From Microbacterium capsulatum (GTDB lineage: Bacteria; Actinomycetota; Actinomycetes; Actinomycetales; Microbacteriaceae): 64,000 nt of DNA. Position 1 is the stretch's first letter. Every line of letters begins with the position of its first letter. A program made the position numbers and the translations under genes. Positions 17,389-25,993 of the stretch are shown in pieces. The stretch is from positions 301,153 to 365,152 of the forward strand of contig NZ_JAVFCB010000003.1 in NCBI RefSeq assembly GCF_030865425.1. Direction: 5' to 3'. The notes below the pieces were generated by a model, which worked only from the letters and a program-made list of their open reading frames with translations, was not told the DNA's origin and did not search any database.

Positions 17389-18182
17389 GCGAACACCGCC
17401 CGGCCGTCGTCGATCACCGATGCCCCCTCGTGACGCACCTCGAAGGCGCCGTCCGCCCACGTGCGGACATCCAGCAGATCGCCCGGCACCACCGGGCCGC
17501 TGAAACGCCCGCCCAGTTCGGTCAGATCCGCCGGGTGCGCACCGATCGCCTCGGCGATCGGGATCGTCGCGGCGGCCAGCGTGCACAGGCCCTGCAGGAT
17601 CGGGCGCGGCTGACCAATCCGCGCCGAGGCCGCGGGATCGATGTGGATGTGGTGCCGGTCGCCGGTGAGCCGATACAGCGCGGCCTGGTCCGCGGCGGTC
17701 GGCAGGGCGAGGGCGCGCGGCTGATCCCGTTCGACGTCCGGGACCCGGCCCGGCCCGCGGTCGCCGCCGAAGCCCCCGCGCCCCGGCGCGAAGATCGACC
17801 ATGTCGCCGCGAACTGCCGGCACTCCACGATCACCTCGAAGATCGCGGCGGACCCCTTGTCCCACACGTTCCCGACCCGCGCGGCCAGCGTCAGCTCGCC
17901 CGCCCGGGGCAACGCCTCGTGCACCTCGAGGGTCTGGGAGCCGTGCACGGCACGGTTGTCGAAGGCGCCCGCCTCCGCGAGCACGTCCGGCGCCCACTGG
18001 GCGAGCGTGAGGCCGAAGGACGGCAGCACCCGCAGCCGCTCCTCGAAGACGAGGTCCAGGCGCTCGGCGCCGGCCCCCACGGCGAGCGCGTACAGGATCG
18101 CGTCGCGCTCGGCGTAGCCGACGGTGCGCTCGCCGAGCCCGCGTCCGGCCCACTCGCCCGCGTTCGCGAGGCGCTCGCTCAT
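17385..18182 (-). CDS. MaoC-like enoyl-CoA hydratase (double hot-dog)
   Basis: A 265-residue protein with two hot-dog halves. The second half holds the hydratase 2 motif as YRLTGDRHHIHIDPAASA: the catalytic Asp and His are kept, but the usual Asn-Pro is His-His. Relatives such as Hsd4B/ChsH3 hydrate steroid or other bulky enoyl-CoA esters. It overlaps the Hsd4A-like gene and the next oxidoreductase gene by ATGA on both sides, giving a hydratase plus hydroxyacyl-CoA dehydrogenase pair for beta-oxidation. Confidence 0.82.
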   Translation of the reverse strand: MSERLANAGEWAGRGLGERTVGYAERDAILYALAVGAGAERLDLVFEERLRVLPSFGLTLAQWAPDVLAEAGAFDNRAVHGSQTLEVHEALPRAGELTLAARVGNVWDKGSAAIFEVIVECRQFAATWSIFAPGRGGFGGDRGPGRVPDVERDQPRALALPTAADQAALYRLTGDRHHIHIDPAASARIGQPRPILQGLCTLAAATIPIAEAIGAHPADLTELGGRFSGPVVPGDLLDVRTWADGAFEVRHEGASVIDDGRAVFA

Positions 18183-19084
18183 GCGCCGTACACCGGCTCG
18201 GGCACGGCGCCCGCGGCGAGCAGCTCGCGCAGCTTCGGGCCGACCTCCGCGGCCTCCCAGCGGCGACCGAGGTCGAGCGCCGCACCGTGGTTCCAGCCCT
18301 CCTCGACGCAGACGCTCCCGCCCTCGATCTCGATCACCCTTCCGGTGACCCCCTCGGAGTCGGCGCTGGCGAGCCAGGCGACGATCGGCGAGACGTTCGC
18401 CGGATCCATCCGGTCGAAGCCCGTCTCGGGGGCCGCCATGGCCTCGGCGAACGCCCCCTCGGTCATCCGGGTGCGCGCCGACGGCGCGATGGCGTTGACC
18501 GTCACGCCGTAGCGGGCGAGCTCGTGAGCGGCGACGAGGGTCATCGAGGCGATCCCGCCCTTCGCGGCCGAGTAGGCGGTCTGGCCGACGCTGCCCTGCA
18601 GGCCGGCTCCGGAAGAGGTGTTGATCACCCGGGCCACGGGCATACGACCCTCCTTCGCCTCGGTGCGCCAGTAGGCGGCGGCGTGCCGCAGCGGTGCGAA
18701 GTGCCCCTTGAGGTGGACGCGGATCACGGCATCCCACTCGTCCTCCTCGGCGTTGACGAGCATCCGGTCCCGCACGAATCCGGCGTTGTTCACGAGGATG
18801 TCGAGCCGCCCGAACGCCTCGAGCGCCTGCGCGACGAGCTCCTCCGCCTGGGCGAAGTCGGCGATGTCCGCCCCGTTGGCGACCGCCTCACCGCCGAACC
18901 GGCGGATGATGTCGACGACCTCCTGGGCCGGCCCCACCGAATCGCCGGCGCCGCCGAGGGTGGTGCCGAGGTCGTTCACGACGACCTTCGCACCCTGACG
19001 CGCCAGTTCCAGCGCGTGCTCGCGCCCCAGCCCGCGTCCGGCACCGGTCACGATCGCCACCCGGCCTTCGAGGATTCCCGCCAT
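18179..19084 (-). CDS. Hsd4A-like 3-hydroxyacyl-CoA dehydrogenase / 17-beta-hydroxysteroid dehydrogenase
   Basis: A 301-residue SDR of the type found in peroxisomal multifunctional enzyme 2 and mycobacterial Hsd4A. The signature GAGRGLGREHALELARQGAK and VVNDLGTTLGG, the long insert before NNAGFVRDRML, Ser in INTSSGAGLQG and YSAAK are all seen. Length fits the dehydrogenase domain alone. Hsd4A oxidises beta-hydroxyacyl-CoA of the sterol side chain and 17-hydroxysteroids. It is the first gene of the leftward operon that ends with the ETF and cytochrome genes; operators lie just upstream. Confidence 0.85.
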   Translation of the reverse strand: MAGILEGRVAIVTGAGRGLGREHALELARQGAKVVVNDLGTTLGGAGDSVGPAQEVVDIIRRFGGEAVANGADIADFAQAEELVAQALEAFGRLDILVNNAGFVRDRMLVNAEEDEWDAVIRVHLKGHFAPLRHAAAYWRTEAKEGRMPVARVINTSSGAGLQGSVGQTAYSAAKGGIASMTLVAAHELARYGVTVNAIAPSARTRMTEGAFAEAMAAPETGFDRMDPANVSPIVAWLASADSEGVTGRVIEIEGGSVCVEEGWNHGAALDLGRRWEAAEVGPKLRELLAAGAVPEPVYGA

Positions 19085-19120
19085 GAGCCATCTCTCCTTC
19101 GAGTCTGTTCCGGTCAGCAT

Positions 19121-19138
19121 ACCAAGCAATTGCTAGGT
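19121..19138. promoter_or_regulatory. island operator, 18-bp form (site 2)
   Basis: ACCAAGCAATTGCTAGGT, a near-perfect 18-bp palindrome, 37 bases before the Hsd4A-like start. Same half-site as the KstR2 box but with four extra bases between the halves. Confidence 0.75.
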
Positions 19139-19153
19139 TGGGGGATCCGCCCG

Positions 19154-19202
19154 CAGACAACGAACCAAGCAGATGCTAGGGTTACCCAAGCAAGCGTTAG
19201 GT
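19154..19202 (+). promoter_or_regulatory. echA20 promoter with two operators (sites 3 and 4)
   Basis: CAGACA (19154-19159), 17 bp, TAGGGT (19177-19182). Operator ACCAAGCAGATGCTAGGG (19164-19181) covers the spacer and -10; a second, CCCAAGCAAGCGTTAGGT (19185-19202), covers the likely start of transcription. Confidence 0.7.
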
Positions 19203-19215
19203 AAAGGAGCCTCCC

Positions 19216-19974
19216 ATGACCGTGAGCGCGAAGATGCACCACAAGGGCGTGCGTGTCGTCACCATGGACTACCCACCCGTCAACGCCCTGCCCGTCGACG
19301 GCTGGTACGCCGTCGCCGACGCGATGGGCGAGGCGACCCGCGACCCGCAGACCCGCGTGGTCGTGCTGCGCGCGGAGGGCCGTGGGTTCAACGCCGGCGT
19401 CGACATCAAGGAGATGCAGCGGACGGCCGGGTTCGACGCCCTGATCGGCGCGAACCGCGGATGCTATGCGGCGTTCAAGGCGATCTACGAGTGCGCGGTG
19501 CCGGTGATCTCGGCCGTCAACGGCTTCTGCCTCGGCGGCGGGATCGGGCTGGTCGGCAACAGCGACGTCATCGTCGCCTCGGAGGACGCCTACTTCGGCG
19601 TTCCCGAGGTGGACCGCGGTGCCCTCGGCGCGGCCACGCACTTCGCCCGCCTGGTGCCCCAGCACCTGATGCGCTCGCTCTACTACACGAGCAAGACCGT
19701 GGCCGCGGCCCGCCTCGCGGAGCTCGGGACCGTGCTGCGCGTCGTCCCCCGCGACGCGCTCGACGCGGCCGCGCTCGAGGTCGCCGGTGAGATCGCCGCC
19801 AAGGATCCGCGGGTCATCCGCGCCGCCAAGGAGGCGCTGAACGGGATCGACCCGATCGACGTGAACCGCAGCTACCGCTTCGAACAGGGGTTCACCTTCG
19901 AGCTCAACCTCGCCGGCGTCGCGGACGAGCACCGCGACGCGTTCGTCGAGACCGGCGACAACCTCGACACGTGA
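19216..19974 (+). CDS. echA20: EchA20-like enoyl-CoA hydratase family protein (steroid D-ring hydrolysis)
   Basis: A 252-residue crotonase-fold protein strongly recalling EchA20 (Rv3550): MDYPPVNALPVDGWYAVADA, GRGFNAGVDIKEMQ, GGGIGLVGNSDVIVASEDAY and GALGAATHFARLVPQHLMR. EchA20 opens ring D of the indane intermediate before IpdAB. GGAG sits six bases before ATG 19216. The gene order echA20-ipdA-ipdB-ipdC is the same as Rv3550-Rv3553 in M. tuberculosis, which supports the call strongly. Confidence 0.9.
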   Translation: MTVSAKMHHKGVRVVTMDYPPVNALPVDGWYAVADAMGEATRDPQTRVVVLRAEGRGFNAGVDIKEMQRTAGFDALIGANRGCYAAFKAIYECAVPVISAVNGFCLGGGIGLVGNSDVIVASEDAYFGVPEVDRGALGAATHFARLVPQHLMRSLYYTSKTVAAARLAELGTVLRVVPRDALDAAALEVAGEIAAKDPRVIRAAKEALNGIDPIDVNRSYRFEQGFTFELNLAGVADEHRDAFVETGDNLDT

Positions 19975-19978
19975 CCCC

Positions 19979-20839
19979 GTGAACGACAAGCTCACCTCGA
20001 CGGCCGACGTCGAGACGCTCATCCGCGACGGGATGACCATCGGCATCGGCGGATGGGGATCCCGGCGCAAGCCGATGTCCCTGATCCGCGCCGTCGTCCG
20101 CTCGGGTGCACGGGATCTGACCGTGGTCGGCTTCGGCGGACCCGACGTCGGCATCCTCTGCGCGACCGGGCAGGCGGCGCGGGTGGTGCACGGCTTCGTG
20201 TCGCTCGACACGATCGCGATCGACCCGCATTTCGCGGCGCGGCGACAGGCGGGCACGGTCGAGAACGTCGAGTACGACGAGGCGATGCTCGTGGCGGGCC
20301 TGCGTGCGGCCGGCCGCCGGCTGCCGTTCGAGGCGATCCGCTCCGGGATCGGATCGGATGCGGTGACCCGCAACCCTGCGCTGCGCACCGTCCGCTCCCC
20401 CTATGACGACGGCGAGGAGCTGCTGGCCATGCCGGCGATCCCCCTCGACCTCGCCCTGCTCCACCTCGATCGCGCCGACCCGACGGGCAACGCGCAGTGC
20501 CTCGGCGCCGACCCGTACTTCGACGACCTGTTCGCCCTCGCCGCGACGACGACGGTCGTGAGCGCCGACGAGATCGTCCCCGCCGGATCCTTCGCCGATG
20601 CGATCCCGGCCACGCTGCTGCTGAACCGCACCATGGTCGACCACGTCGTACACTCCCCCGACGGCGCGCACTTCACCGCCGCGGAGCCCTCGGCCGCGCG
20701 CGACGAGGCGTTCCAGCGTCACTACGCGGCCTCGGTGTCGCCGGAGACGTGGACGGAGTTCCACGCCCGTTTCGTGGACGTGAGCGATGAGGAGTACCTG
20801 CAGGCCGTCCGGGAACTGCACGAAGGAGGCGAGCGATGA
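19979..20839 (+). CDS. ipdA: IpdA-like CoA-transferase family subunit alpha, copy 1
   Basis: A 286-residue family I CoA-transferase alpha-type subunit. MTIGIGGWGSRRKPMSLIRA, VVGFGGPDVGIL, HGFVSLDTIAIDPHF and GADPYFDDLFALA are IpdA hallmarks; the acidic EYDEAML segment lies where the IpdA catalytic glutamate is expected. IpdAB hydrolyses the last steroid ring (retro-Claisen on COCHEA-CoA) instead of moving CoA. GTG 19979 starts five bases after the echA20 stop. It is less like mycobacterial IpdA than copy 2 at 31661. Confidence 0.88.
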   Translation: MNDKLTSTADVETLIRDGMTIGIGGWGSRRKPMSLIRAVVRSGARDLTVVGFGGPDVGILCATGQAARVVHGFVSLDTIAIDPHFAARRQAGTVENVEYDEAMLVAGLRAAGRRLPFEAIRSGIGSDAVTRNPALRTVRSPYDDGEELLAMPAIPLDLALLHLDRADPTGNAQCLGADPYFDDLFALAATTTVVSADEIVPAGSFADAIPATLLLNRTMVDHVVHSPDGAHFTAAEPSAARDEAFQRHYAASVSPETWTEFHARFVDVSDEEYLQAVRELHEGGER

Positions 20840-21588
20840 CCGCGACCCGCGCCGAGATCGCCGTCGCCGCCTGCAGCGACCTGTTCCGCGGTGACGGCGA
20901 GATCCTCGCGAGCCCGACGGGCACGATCGCGGGCATCGGGGCGCGCCTCGCCCGCCTCACGCACGCGCCCCGGCTGCTCCTCAGCGACGGCGAGGCAACG
21001 CTCTACGCCGACACCCCCACGATCGACGAGCCCTTCCGCGTCCCGGAGGGGTCGCTCCCCTACCGCGCCCTGTTCGACCTCATCGCCCGAGGGCGGCGCC
21101 ACGTCGTCATGGGCGCCGCGCAGCTCGACCGGCACGGGAACCAGAACCTCTCCGCGATCGGCGATCGCGACCGTCCGCACCGGCAGCTGCTCGGCGCCCG
21201 GGCCGCGTCGACGAACACCCTCAACCACGCGACGAGCTACTGGATCGCCCGGCACTCTCCTCGGGTGTTCGTGGAGCAGGTCGACATCGTCACCGGCATC
21301 GGCCCTGCGCGCGCGGCATCGCTGGGGCGGGCCGGGCGCTTCCACGAGCTGCGCCGCATCGTCACCGACCTCGCCGTGCTCGACCTCTCCGGCCCGGACG
21401 GGACCATGGCGGTCGTGAGCGTGCACCCCGGCGTCACCCGCGACGAGGTGCAGACCGCCACCGGCTTCGACCTGGCGATCCCCGCCGATGTGCCGTCCAC
21501 CCGCCTTCCGACCGAGGAGGAGCTGCGACTGATCCGCACGCTCCTCGACCCCCGCGCCCGACGCGAGAAAGAGGTGCCGTCGTCATGA
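20836..21588 (+). CDS. ipdB: IpdB-like CoA-transferase family subunit beta, copy 1
   Basis: A 250-residue partner of IpdA: LLLSDGEATLYADTP, GRRHVVMGAAQLDRHGNQN, HATSYWIARHSPRVFVEQVD and SVHPGVTRDEVQTATGF fit IpdB closely. It forms the heteromeric ring-opening hydrolase with the gene just upstream (ATGA overlap) and is followed by ipdC with another ATGA overlap, so subunit amounts are coupled. Confidence 0.88.
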   Translation: MTATRAEIAVAACSDLFRGDGEILASPTGTIAGIGARLARLTHAPRLLLSDGEATLYADTPTIDEPFRVPEGSLPYRALFDLIARGRRHVVMGAAQLDRHGNQNLSAIGDRDRPHRQLLGARAASTNTLNHATSYWIARHSPRVFVEQVDIVTGIGPARAASLGRAGRFHELRRIVTDLAVLDLSGPDGTMAVVSVHPGVTRDEVQTATGFDLAIPADVPSTRLPTEEELRLIRTLLDPRARREKEVPSS

Positions 21589-22658
21589 CCACTCCCCCCG
21601 TGCTCCGCACGCCGCTCACCGCGCTGACCGGCGTCGACCATCCGATCGTGCAGACCGGCATGGGCTGGGTCGCCGGTCCGCGACTGGTCAGCGCCACCGC
21701 GAAGGCCGGCGCCCTGGGCATCCTCGCCTCGGCGACCATGACCTACGAGCAGCTGGAGAGCGCGATCCTCGAGGTGAAGGAGCGCACCGACCGCCCGTTC
21801 GGTGTCAATCTCCGCGCCGACGCCGGCGACGCGTCCGCACGCACGGACCTGCTGATCCGGCACGGCGTCAAGGTCGCTTCCTTCGCGCTCGCGCCGAAGC
21901 AGGAGCTGATCGCGAAGCTCAAGGACCACGGCATCGTGGTGATCCCCTCGATCGGCGCGGCCCGGCATGCCGAGAAGGTCGCCGCCTGGGGCGCCGACGC
22001 GGTGATGGTGCAGGGCGGAGAGGGCGGCGGGCACACCGGTGCGGTGCCGACCACGCTCCTGCTGCCGTCCGTGCTGTCGGCCGTCGACATCCCGGTGATC
22101 GCCGCGGGCGGCTTCCTGGACGGTCGCGGCCTCGCCGCCGCGCTCTCCTACGGCGCCGTCGGGATCGGCATGGGCACCCGCTTCCTGCTCACCAGCGACA
22201 GCGCCGTGCCCGAGCAGATCAAGCGGCGCTACCTGGAGTTCGGCCTCGACGGCACGGTCGTGACGACCCGCGCCGACGGCATGCCGCACCGGCTGCTGCG
22301 CACCGAGTACGTGCAGGACCTGGAGCGCACCGGGCGACTCCGCACGCTGCTGCCGGACCTGCGCCGCGCCCTGGAGTTCCGACGGGTGAGCGGCATGAGC
22401 TGGCCGGCGTATCTGAAGGACGGTCTGGCGATGCGCAAGGCCTCCGGCCGCACCCTCGCCCAGATGAGCCAGGCGGCGAACACGCCGATGCTGCTGAAGG
22501 CGGGGCTCGTGGACGGCGACACCGGCGCGGGCATGCTCGCGGCCGGGCAGGTCGTCGGCCTCATCGACGACCTGCCCTCGTGCGAGGAACTCGTCGACCG
22601 CATCGTGCGCGAGGCCGTCGCGCACCTGGAGTCGGCAGGCGCGGCGATCATCCGCTGA
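21585..22658 (+). CDS. ipdC: IpdC-like flavin oxidoreductase (nitronate monooxygenase fold)
   Basis: A 357-residue TIM-barrel flavoprotein of the 2-nitropropane dioxygenase family: DHPIVQTGMGWVAGPRLVSA, DAVMVQGGEGGGHTGAVPT, IPVIAAGGFLDGRGLAAALS and YGAVGIGMGTRFLL bind FMN. In the mycobacterial order this gene is IpdC (Rv3553), which acts on the indane CoA ester just before ring opening. It is not expected to be a real nitronate monooxygenase. It ends in front of a strong hairpin. Confidence 0.88.
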   Translation: MTTPPVLRTPLTALTGVDHPIVQTGMGWVAGPRLVSATAKAGALGILASATMTYEQLESAILEVKERTDRPFGVNLRADAGDASARTDLLIRHGVKVASFALAPKQELIAKLKDHGIVVIPSIGAARHAEKVAAWGADAVMVQGGEGGGHTGAVPTTLLLPSVLSAVDIPVIAAGGFLDGRGLAAALSYGAVGIGMGTRFLLTSDSAVPEQIKRRYLEFGLDGTVVTTRADGMPHRLLRTEYVQDLERTGRLRTLLPDLRRALEFRRVSGMSWPAYLKDGLAMRKASGRTLAQMSQAANTPMLLKAGLVDGDTGAGMLAAGQVVGLIDDLPSCEELVDRIVREAVAHLESAGAAIIR

Positions 22659-22672
22659 CGGGGTCGGATGCG

Positions 22673-22707
22673 AGAGAGGGCCGCTCCCGAAGGAGCGGCC
22701 CTCTCTC
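22673..22707. terminator. bidirectional terminator between ipdC and fadA6
   Basis: A 15-bp stem with one bulged base: GAGAGAGGCCGCTCC (22673-22687), CGAA loop, GGAGCGGCCCTCTCTC (22692-22707). It sits between convergent genes and ends in a CT-rich stretch. Confidence 0.75.
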
Positions 22708-22721
22708 GGCGCGTCCGCGGC

Positions 22722-23873
22722 TCAGAGCCGTTCGATGATCGTGACGTTCGCGACGCCGCCGCCCTCGCACATGGTCTGCAGGCCGTAGCGGCCGCCCGTG
22801 CGCTCCAGCTCGTGCAGCAGCGTGGTCATCAGACGGGTGCCGGTCGCGCCGATCGGGTGGCCGAGGGCGATGCCGCCGCCGTTCACGTTGACCTTCGCGG
22901 GGTCGGCGCCGGTCTCCTTCATCCAGGCCAGCACGACCGAGGCGAACGCCTCGTTCACCTCGAACAGGTCGATGTCGTCGATCGACATCCCGGCACGCTC
23001 CAGCGCGTGCATGGTCGCGGGGATCGGCGCGGTCAGCATCCAGACCGGATCGGCCGCACGCACCGAGAGGTGGTGGATCCGGGCGCGAGGGGTGAGTCCG
23101 TGCTCCGCGATCGCCCGCTCGGAGGCGACGAGCACCGCGCTGGACGCGTCGGAGATCTGCGAGGCCACGGCGGCAGTGATCCGTCCGCCGTCGACGAGGG
23201 TCGCGAGCGCCGCCATCTTCTCCAGGGACGTGTCCCGGCGCGGGCCCTGATCCGCGTCGAGCCCGGCGAGCGGTGCGATCTCCCTCGCGAAGCGCCCCTC
23301 GTCGGTCGCGACGATCGCCCGGCGGTGGCTCTCGTAGGCGAACCGCTCCATCTCCTCGCGGGTGATGTCCCAGTGCGCGGCGATCATCTCGGCGGCGCGG
23401 AACTGCGACACCTCCTGGTCGCCGTAGCGGGCACGCCAGCCCTCCGACTCGGCGAACGGGGTCGTGAAGCCGAACTCGGCGCCCACGACCATCGCGGATG
23501 AGATCGGGATCGCCGACATGTTCTGCAGGCCGCCTGCGACGACGAGGTCGTTCGTGCCGCTCATCACGGCCTGCGCGGCGAAGTGCACGGACTGCTGGCT
23601 CGACCCGCACTGGCGGTCGATCGTGACGCCGGGCACGTGCTCGGGCAGACCCGCCGCCAGCCAGGCGGTGCGGGCCACATTGCCGGCCTGGGAGCCGATC
23701 GTGTCGGTGCAGCCCATGATCACGTCGTCCACGGCGGCGGGGTCGATCCCGCTGCGGTCGACGAGTGCGCGGATCGCGTGCGCGCCGAGATCCGCGGAGT
23801 GGATGTGGGCGAGAGCGCCCCCGCGCCTGCCCACGGGGCTGCGGACGGCGTCGACGATGTAGGCGGTGGTCAT
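22722..23873 (-). CDS. fadA6: FadA6-like thiolase
   Basis: A 383-residue thiolase. The nucleophile region DRQCGSSQQSVHFAAQAV is the version typical of FadA6 and other steroid thiolases; NVNGGGIALGHPIGATG and TMCEGGGVANVTIIERL complete the active site. FadA6 thiolyses the product of ring opening in the HIP pathway. It lies in one leftward unit with ipdF and fadE30 (19-base gap to ipdF). Confidence 0.87.
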   Translation of the reverse strand: MTTAYIVDAVRSPVGRRGGALAHIHSADLGAHAIRALVDRSGIDPAAVDDVIMGCTDTIGSQAGNVARTAWLAAGLPEHVPGVTIDRQCGSSQQSVHFAAQAVMSGTNDLVVAGGLQNMSAIPISSAMVVGAEFGFTTPFAESEGWRARYGDQEVSQFRAAEMIAAHWDITREEMERFAYESHRRAIVATDEGRFAREIAPLAGLDADQGPRRDTSLEKMAALATLVDGGRITAAVASQISDASSAVLVASERAIAEHGLTPRARIHHLSVRAADPVWMLTAPIPATMHALERAGMSIDDIDLFEVNEAFASVVLAWMKETGADPAKVNVNGGGIALGHPIGATGTRLMTTLLHELERTGGRYGLQTMCEGGGVANVTIIERL

Positions 23874-23892
23874 CTCGGATCCTCTCGGGGTC

Positions 23893-24687
23893 TCACGCGT
23901 GCTGGCTGCTGACGGCGACGACCTCGCCGGTCATGTACGAGGAGTAGGCACTGGCGAGGAACACCATGACGTTGGCGACCTCCCACGGCTCGGCGGCACG
24001 GCCGAACGCCTCGCGCGCCTTGAGCTCCTCGAGGAGCTCGGGGCTGGTCACCTTCTCCAGGAACGGGTGCATCGCCAGGCTCGGCGAGACGGCGTTGACC
24101 CGGATCCCGTGCTCGGCGAGGTCCTTCGCGGCCGACCGGGTCAGCGCCATGACGCCGGCCTTGGCCGCGGCGTAGTGCGCCTGCCCCTCCTGCGCGCGCC
24201 AGCCGATCACCGACGCGTTGTTCACGATCACGCCCGGGTGCCCGGCCGCGACCATCCGCCGCCCGACGGCGCGGACGCACCGGAACGTGCCGGTGAGGGT
24301 CACGTCGAGCACCTTCGCCCACTGCTCGTCCGGCATGTCCAGGATCGAGGCGGTGCCGCCCAGGCCCGCATTGTTGATCATGACGTCGATCGGGCCCCCG
24401 TCCTCCGCGACGTCCAGGAGGGCGGTGATCTGCGCCTCGTCGGTGACGTCGCACACGACCGCACGCACCCGGTCGGCGCCGAAGCGCTCCGCGAGCTCGG
24501 CGCGACTCTGCTCGAGCCGCCCCTCATGCGTGTCGCCGATCACGACGAGCGCGGCGCCCTCCTCGAGGCAGCGCAGGGCGGCCGCGCTGCCGATGCCGGC
24601 GCCGGCGGCGGCGGTGATGACGATGCGCAGACCCGCGAGCAGGCCGTGGCCGGGCACGTACGCGGGGGCGGGAGTAGCAGTGGTCAT
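23893..24687 (-). CDS. ipdF: IpdF-like SDR (5-hydroxy indane-CoA dehydrogenase)
   Basis: A 264-residue SDR with the unusual cofactor loop TAAAGAGIGSAAALRCLEEG, which is characteristic of IpdF (Rv3559c), then VICGDT-like strand two, NNAGLGGT, Ser in NNASVIGW and YAAAK. IpdF oxidises the ring hydroxyl of the indane CoA ester. The ATG at 24687 overlaps the fadE30 stop, as in the mycobacterial fadE30-ipdF pair. Confidence 0.85.
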   Translation of the reverse strand: MTTATPAPAYVPGHGLLAGLRIVITAAAGAGIGSAAALRCLEEGAALVVIGDTHEGRLEQSRAELAERFGADRVRAVVCDVTDEAQITALLDVAEDGGPIDVMINNAGLGGTASILDMPDEQWAKVLDVTLTGTFRCVRAVGRRMVAAGHPGVIVNNASVIGWRAQEGQAHYAAAKAGVMALTRSAAKDLAEHGIRVNAVSPSLAMHPFLEKVTSPELLEELKAREAFGRAAEPWEVANVMVFLASAYSSYMTGEVVAVSSQHA

Positions 24688-25853
24688 GGGCGGGCCTCTC
24701 GGGGCAGGCCGAGCACGCGCTCGGCGATGACATTGCGCTGGATCTCGTCGGAGCCGCCGTAGATCGTGTCGGCGCGGCTGAACAGGAACAGGGTCTGCAG
24801 ATCGTCGAGCTCGTAGGGCGCGGACGCGACGGTCAGCGCCGAGGGTCCGGCGGCGTCCATGGCGAGCTCGCCGAGCGCGCGGTGCCACTGCGACCACAGC
24901 AGCTTCGCGACGGAGGCGTCGTAGCCCTGCTCGCCGCCGAGCGTGCGCAGCGCGTGCAGGCGGATGACCTCGAGGTCCATGTGCGCCCGGGTGATCCGGT
25001 CCCGCAGGGCGGGATCCGCGATCCGCCCGTTCGCCCGCGCCGTCTCGATGACACGGTCGAGCTCGCGGCGGAACGCGATCTGCTGGGCGAGCGTGGAGAC
25101 GCCGCGCTCGAACCCGAGCGTGCCCATCGCGACCTTCCAGCCGCCGCCGACCTCGCCGACGACGTTGTCGGCGTGCGTGGTCGCGCCGTCGAAGAACACC
25201 TCGTTGAACTCGCTGGTCCCGGTCAGCTGCACGATCGGGCGCACCTCGACGCCCTCCTGCCGCAGCGGCACGAGGAGGTAGGAGAGGCCGTCGTGACGGC
25301 GCGTGCCCTCGCCGGTGCGGGCGACGACGAAGCACCAGTCCGCGTGCTGCGCGAGCGAGGTCCACACCTTCTGCCCGTCGATGACCCACTGGTCCCCCGC
25401 GAGCCGGGCCCGCGTGGACACGGCGGCGAGGTCGGATCCCGCCCCCGGCTCCGAGTACCCCTGGGCCCACAGCTCCTCGACGGCGACGATGCCCGGCAGG
25501 AAGCGCGCCTGCTGCTCGGGCGTGCCGTACGCGATGAGGGTCGGGCCGAGCAGTTCCTCGCCGAGGTGGTTCACGCGTGCGGGAGCGCCGGAGCGCGCGT
25601 ACTCCTCATGGAAGATCACCTGCTGGGCGATGCTGAGCCCGCGTCCGCCGTGCTCGACGGGCCAGGCCACGCACGACCAGCCGGCCGCCGCCAGGTGGCG
25701 GTTCCACTCCAGGCGCTCCTCGAACGCCTCGTGCTCGCGACCGGATCCGCCCAGGCCCTTCAGTGCGGCGAAACGGCCGCTGAGGTTCTGTCCCAGCCAT
25801 CCCCGGATCTCGGCGCGAAAGGCCTCGTCCTCGGCCGAATGGGTCATGTCCAC
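24684..25853 (-). CDS. fadE30: FadE30-like acyl-CoA dehydrogenase (HIP-CoA)
   Basis: A 389-residue acyl-CoA dehydrogenase. GWSCVAWPVEHGGRGLSIAQ, WAQGYSEPGAGSDLAAVSTR and the C-terminal GGSDEIQRNVIAERVLGLPR are as in FadE30 (Rv3560c), which starts beta-oxidation of the propionate side chain of HIP-CoA. GTG 25853 has GAGGAG eight bases upstream; an ATG two codons later is possible. It is the first gene of the leftward unit and shares an operator with the divergent fadE31 operon. Electrons should go to the ETF at 14.7-16.4 kb. Confidence 0.87.
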   Translation of the reverse strand: MDMTHSAEDEAFRAEIRGWLGQNLSGRFAALKGLGGSGREHEAFEERLEWNRHLAAAGWSCVAWPVEHGGRGLSIAQQVIFHEEYARSGAPARVNHLGEELLGPTLIAYGTPEQQARFLPGIVAVEELWAQGYSEPGAGSDLAAVSTRARLAGDQWVIDGQKVWTSLAQHADWCFVVARTGEGTRRHDGLSYLLVPLRQEGVEVRPIVQLTGTSEFNEVFFDGATTHADNVVGEVGGGWKVAMGTLGFERGVSTLAQQIAFRRELDRVIETARANGRIADPALRDRITRAHMDLEVIRLHALRTLGGEQGYDASVAKLLWSQWHRALGELAMDAAGPSALTVASAPYELDDLQTLFLFSRADTIYGGSDEIQRNVIAERVLGLPREARP

Positions 25854-25915
25854 GTCATCGTCTCCTCGTCGTGCCGCCCTTGGTCATCGACTCTGCTTCT
25901 CGTATAGTATCAACA

Positions 25916-25933
25916 ACCAAGCACTTGTTTGGT
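25916..25933. promoter_or_regulatory. island operator between fadE30 and the echA-fadE31 operon (site 5)
   Basis: ACCAAGCACTTGTTTGGT contains a perfect AnCAAGnnCTTGnT (ACCAAGCACTTGTT) and also fits the 18-bp palindrome with one mismatch. It sits in the AT-rich gap of two divergent operons. Confidence 0.85.
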
Positions 25934-25993
25934 ATCCGCGACGGAGACGGCCGAGTGCCCTTCCCTCCCGCAGAGTTCAGAGAGGAGCTCGGG

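Noticed and set aside
21585..22658. Nitronate monooxygenase as the function of the NMO-fold protein
   Set aside because: The fold name fits, but the echA20-ipdA-ipdB context matches Rv3550-Rv3553, so IpdC is the better call.
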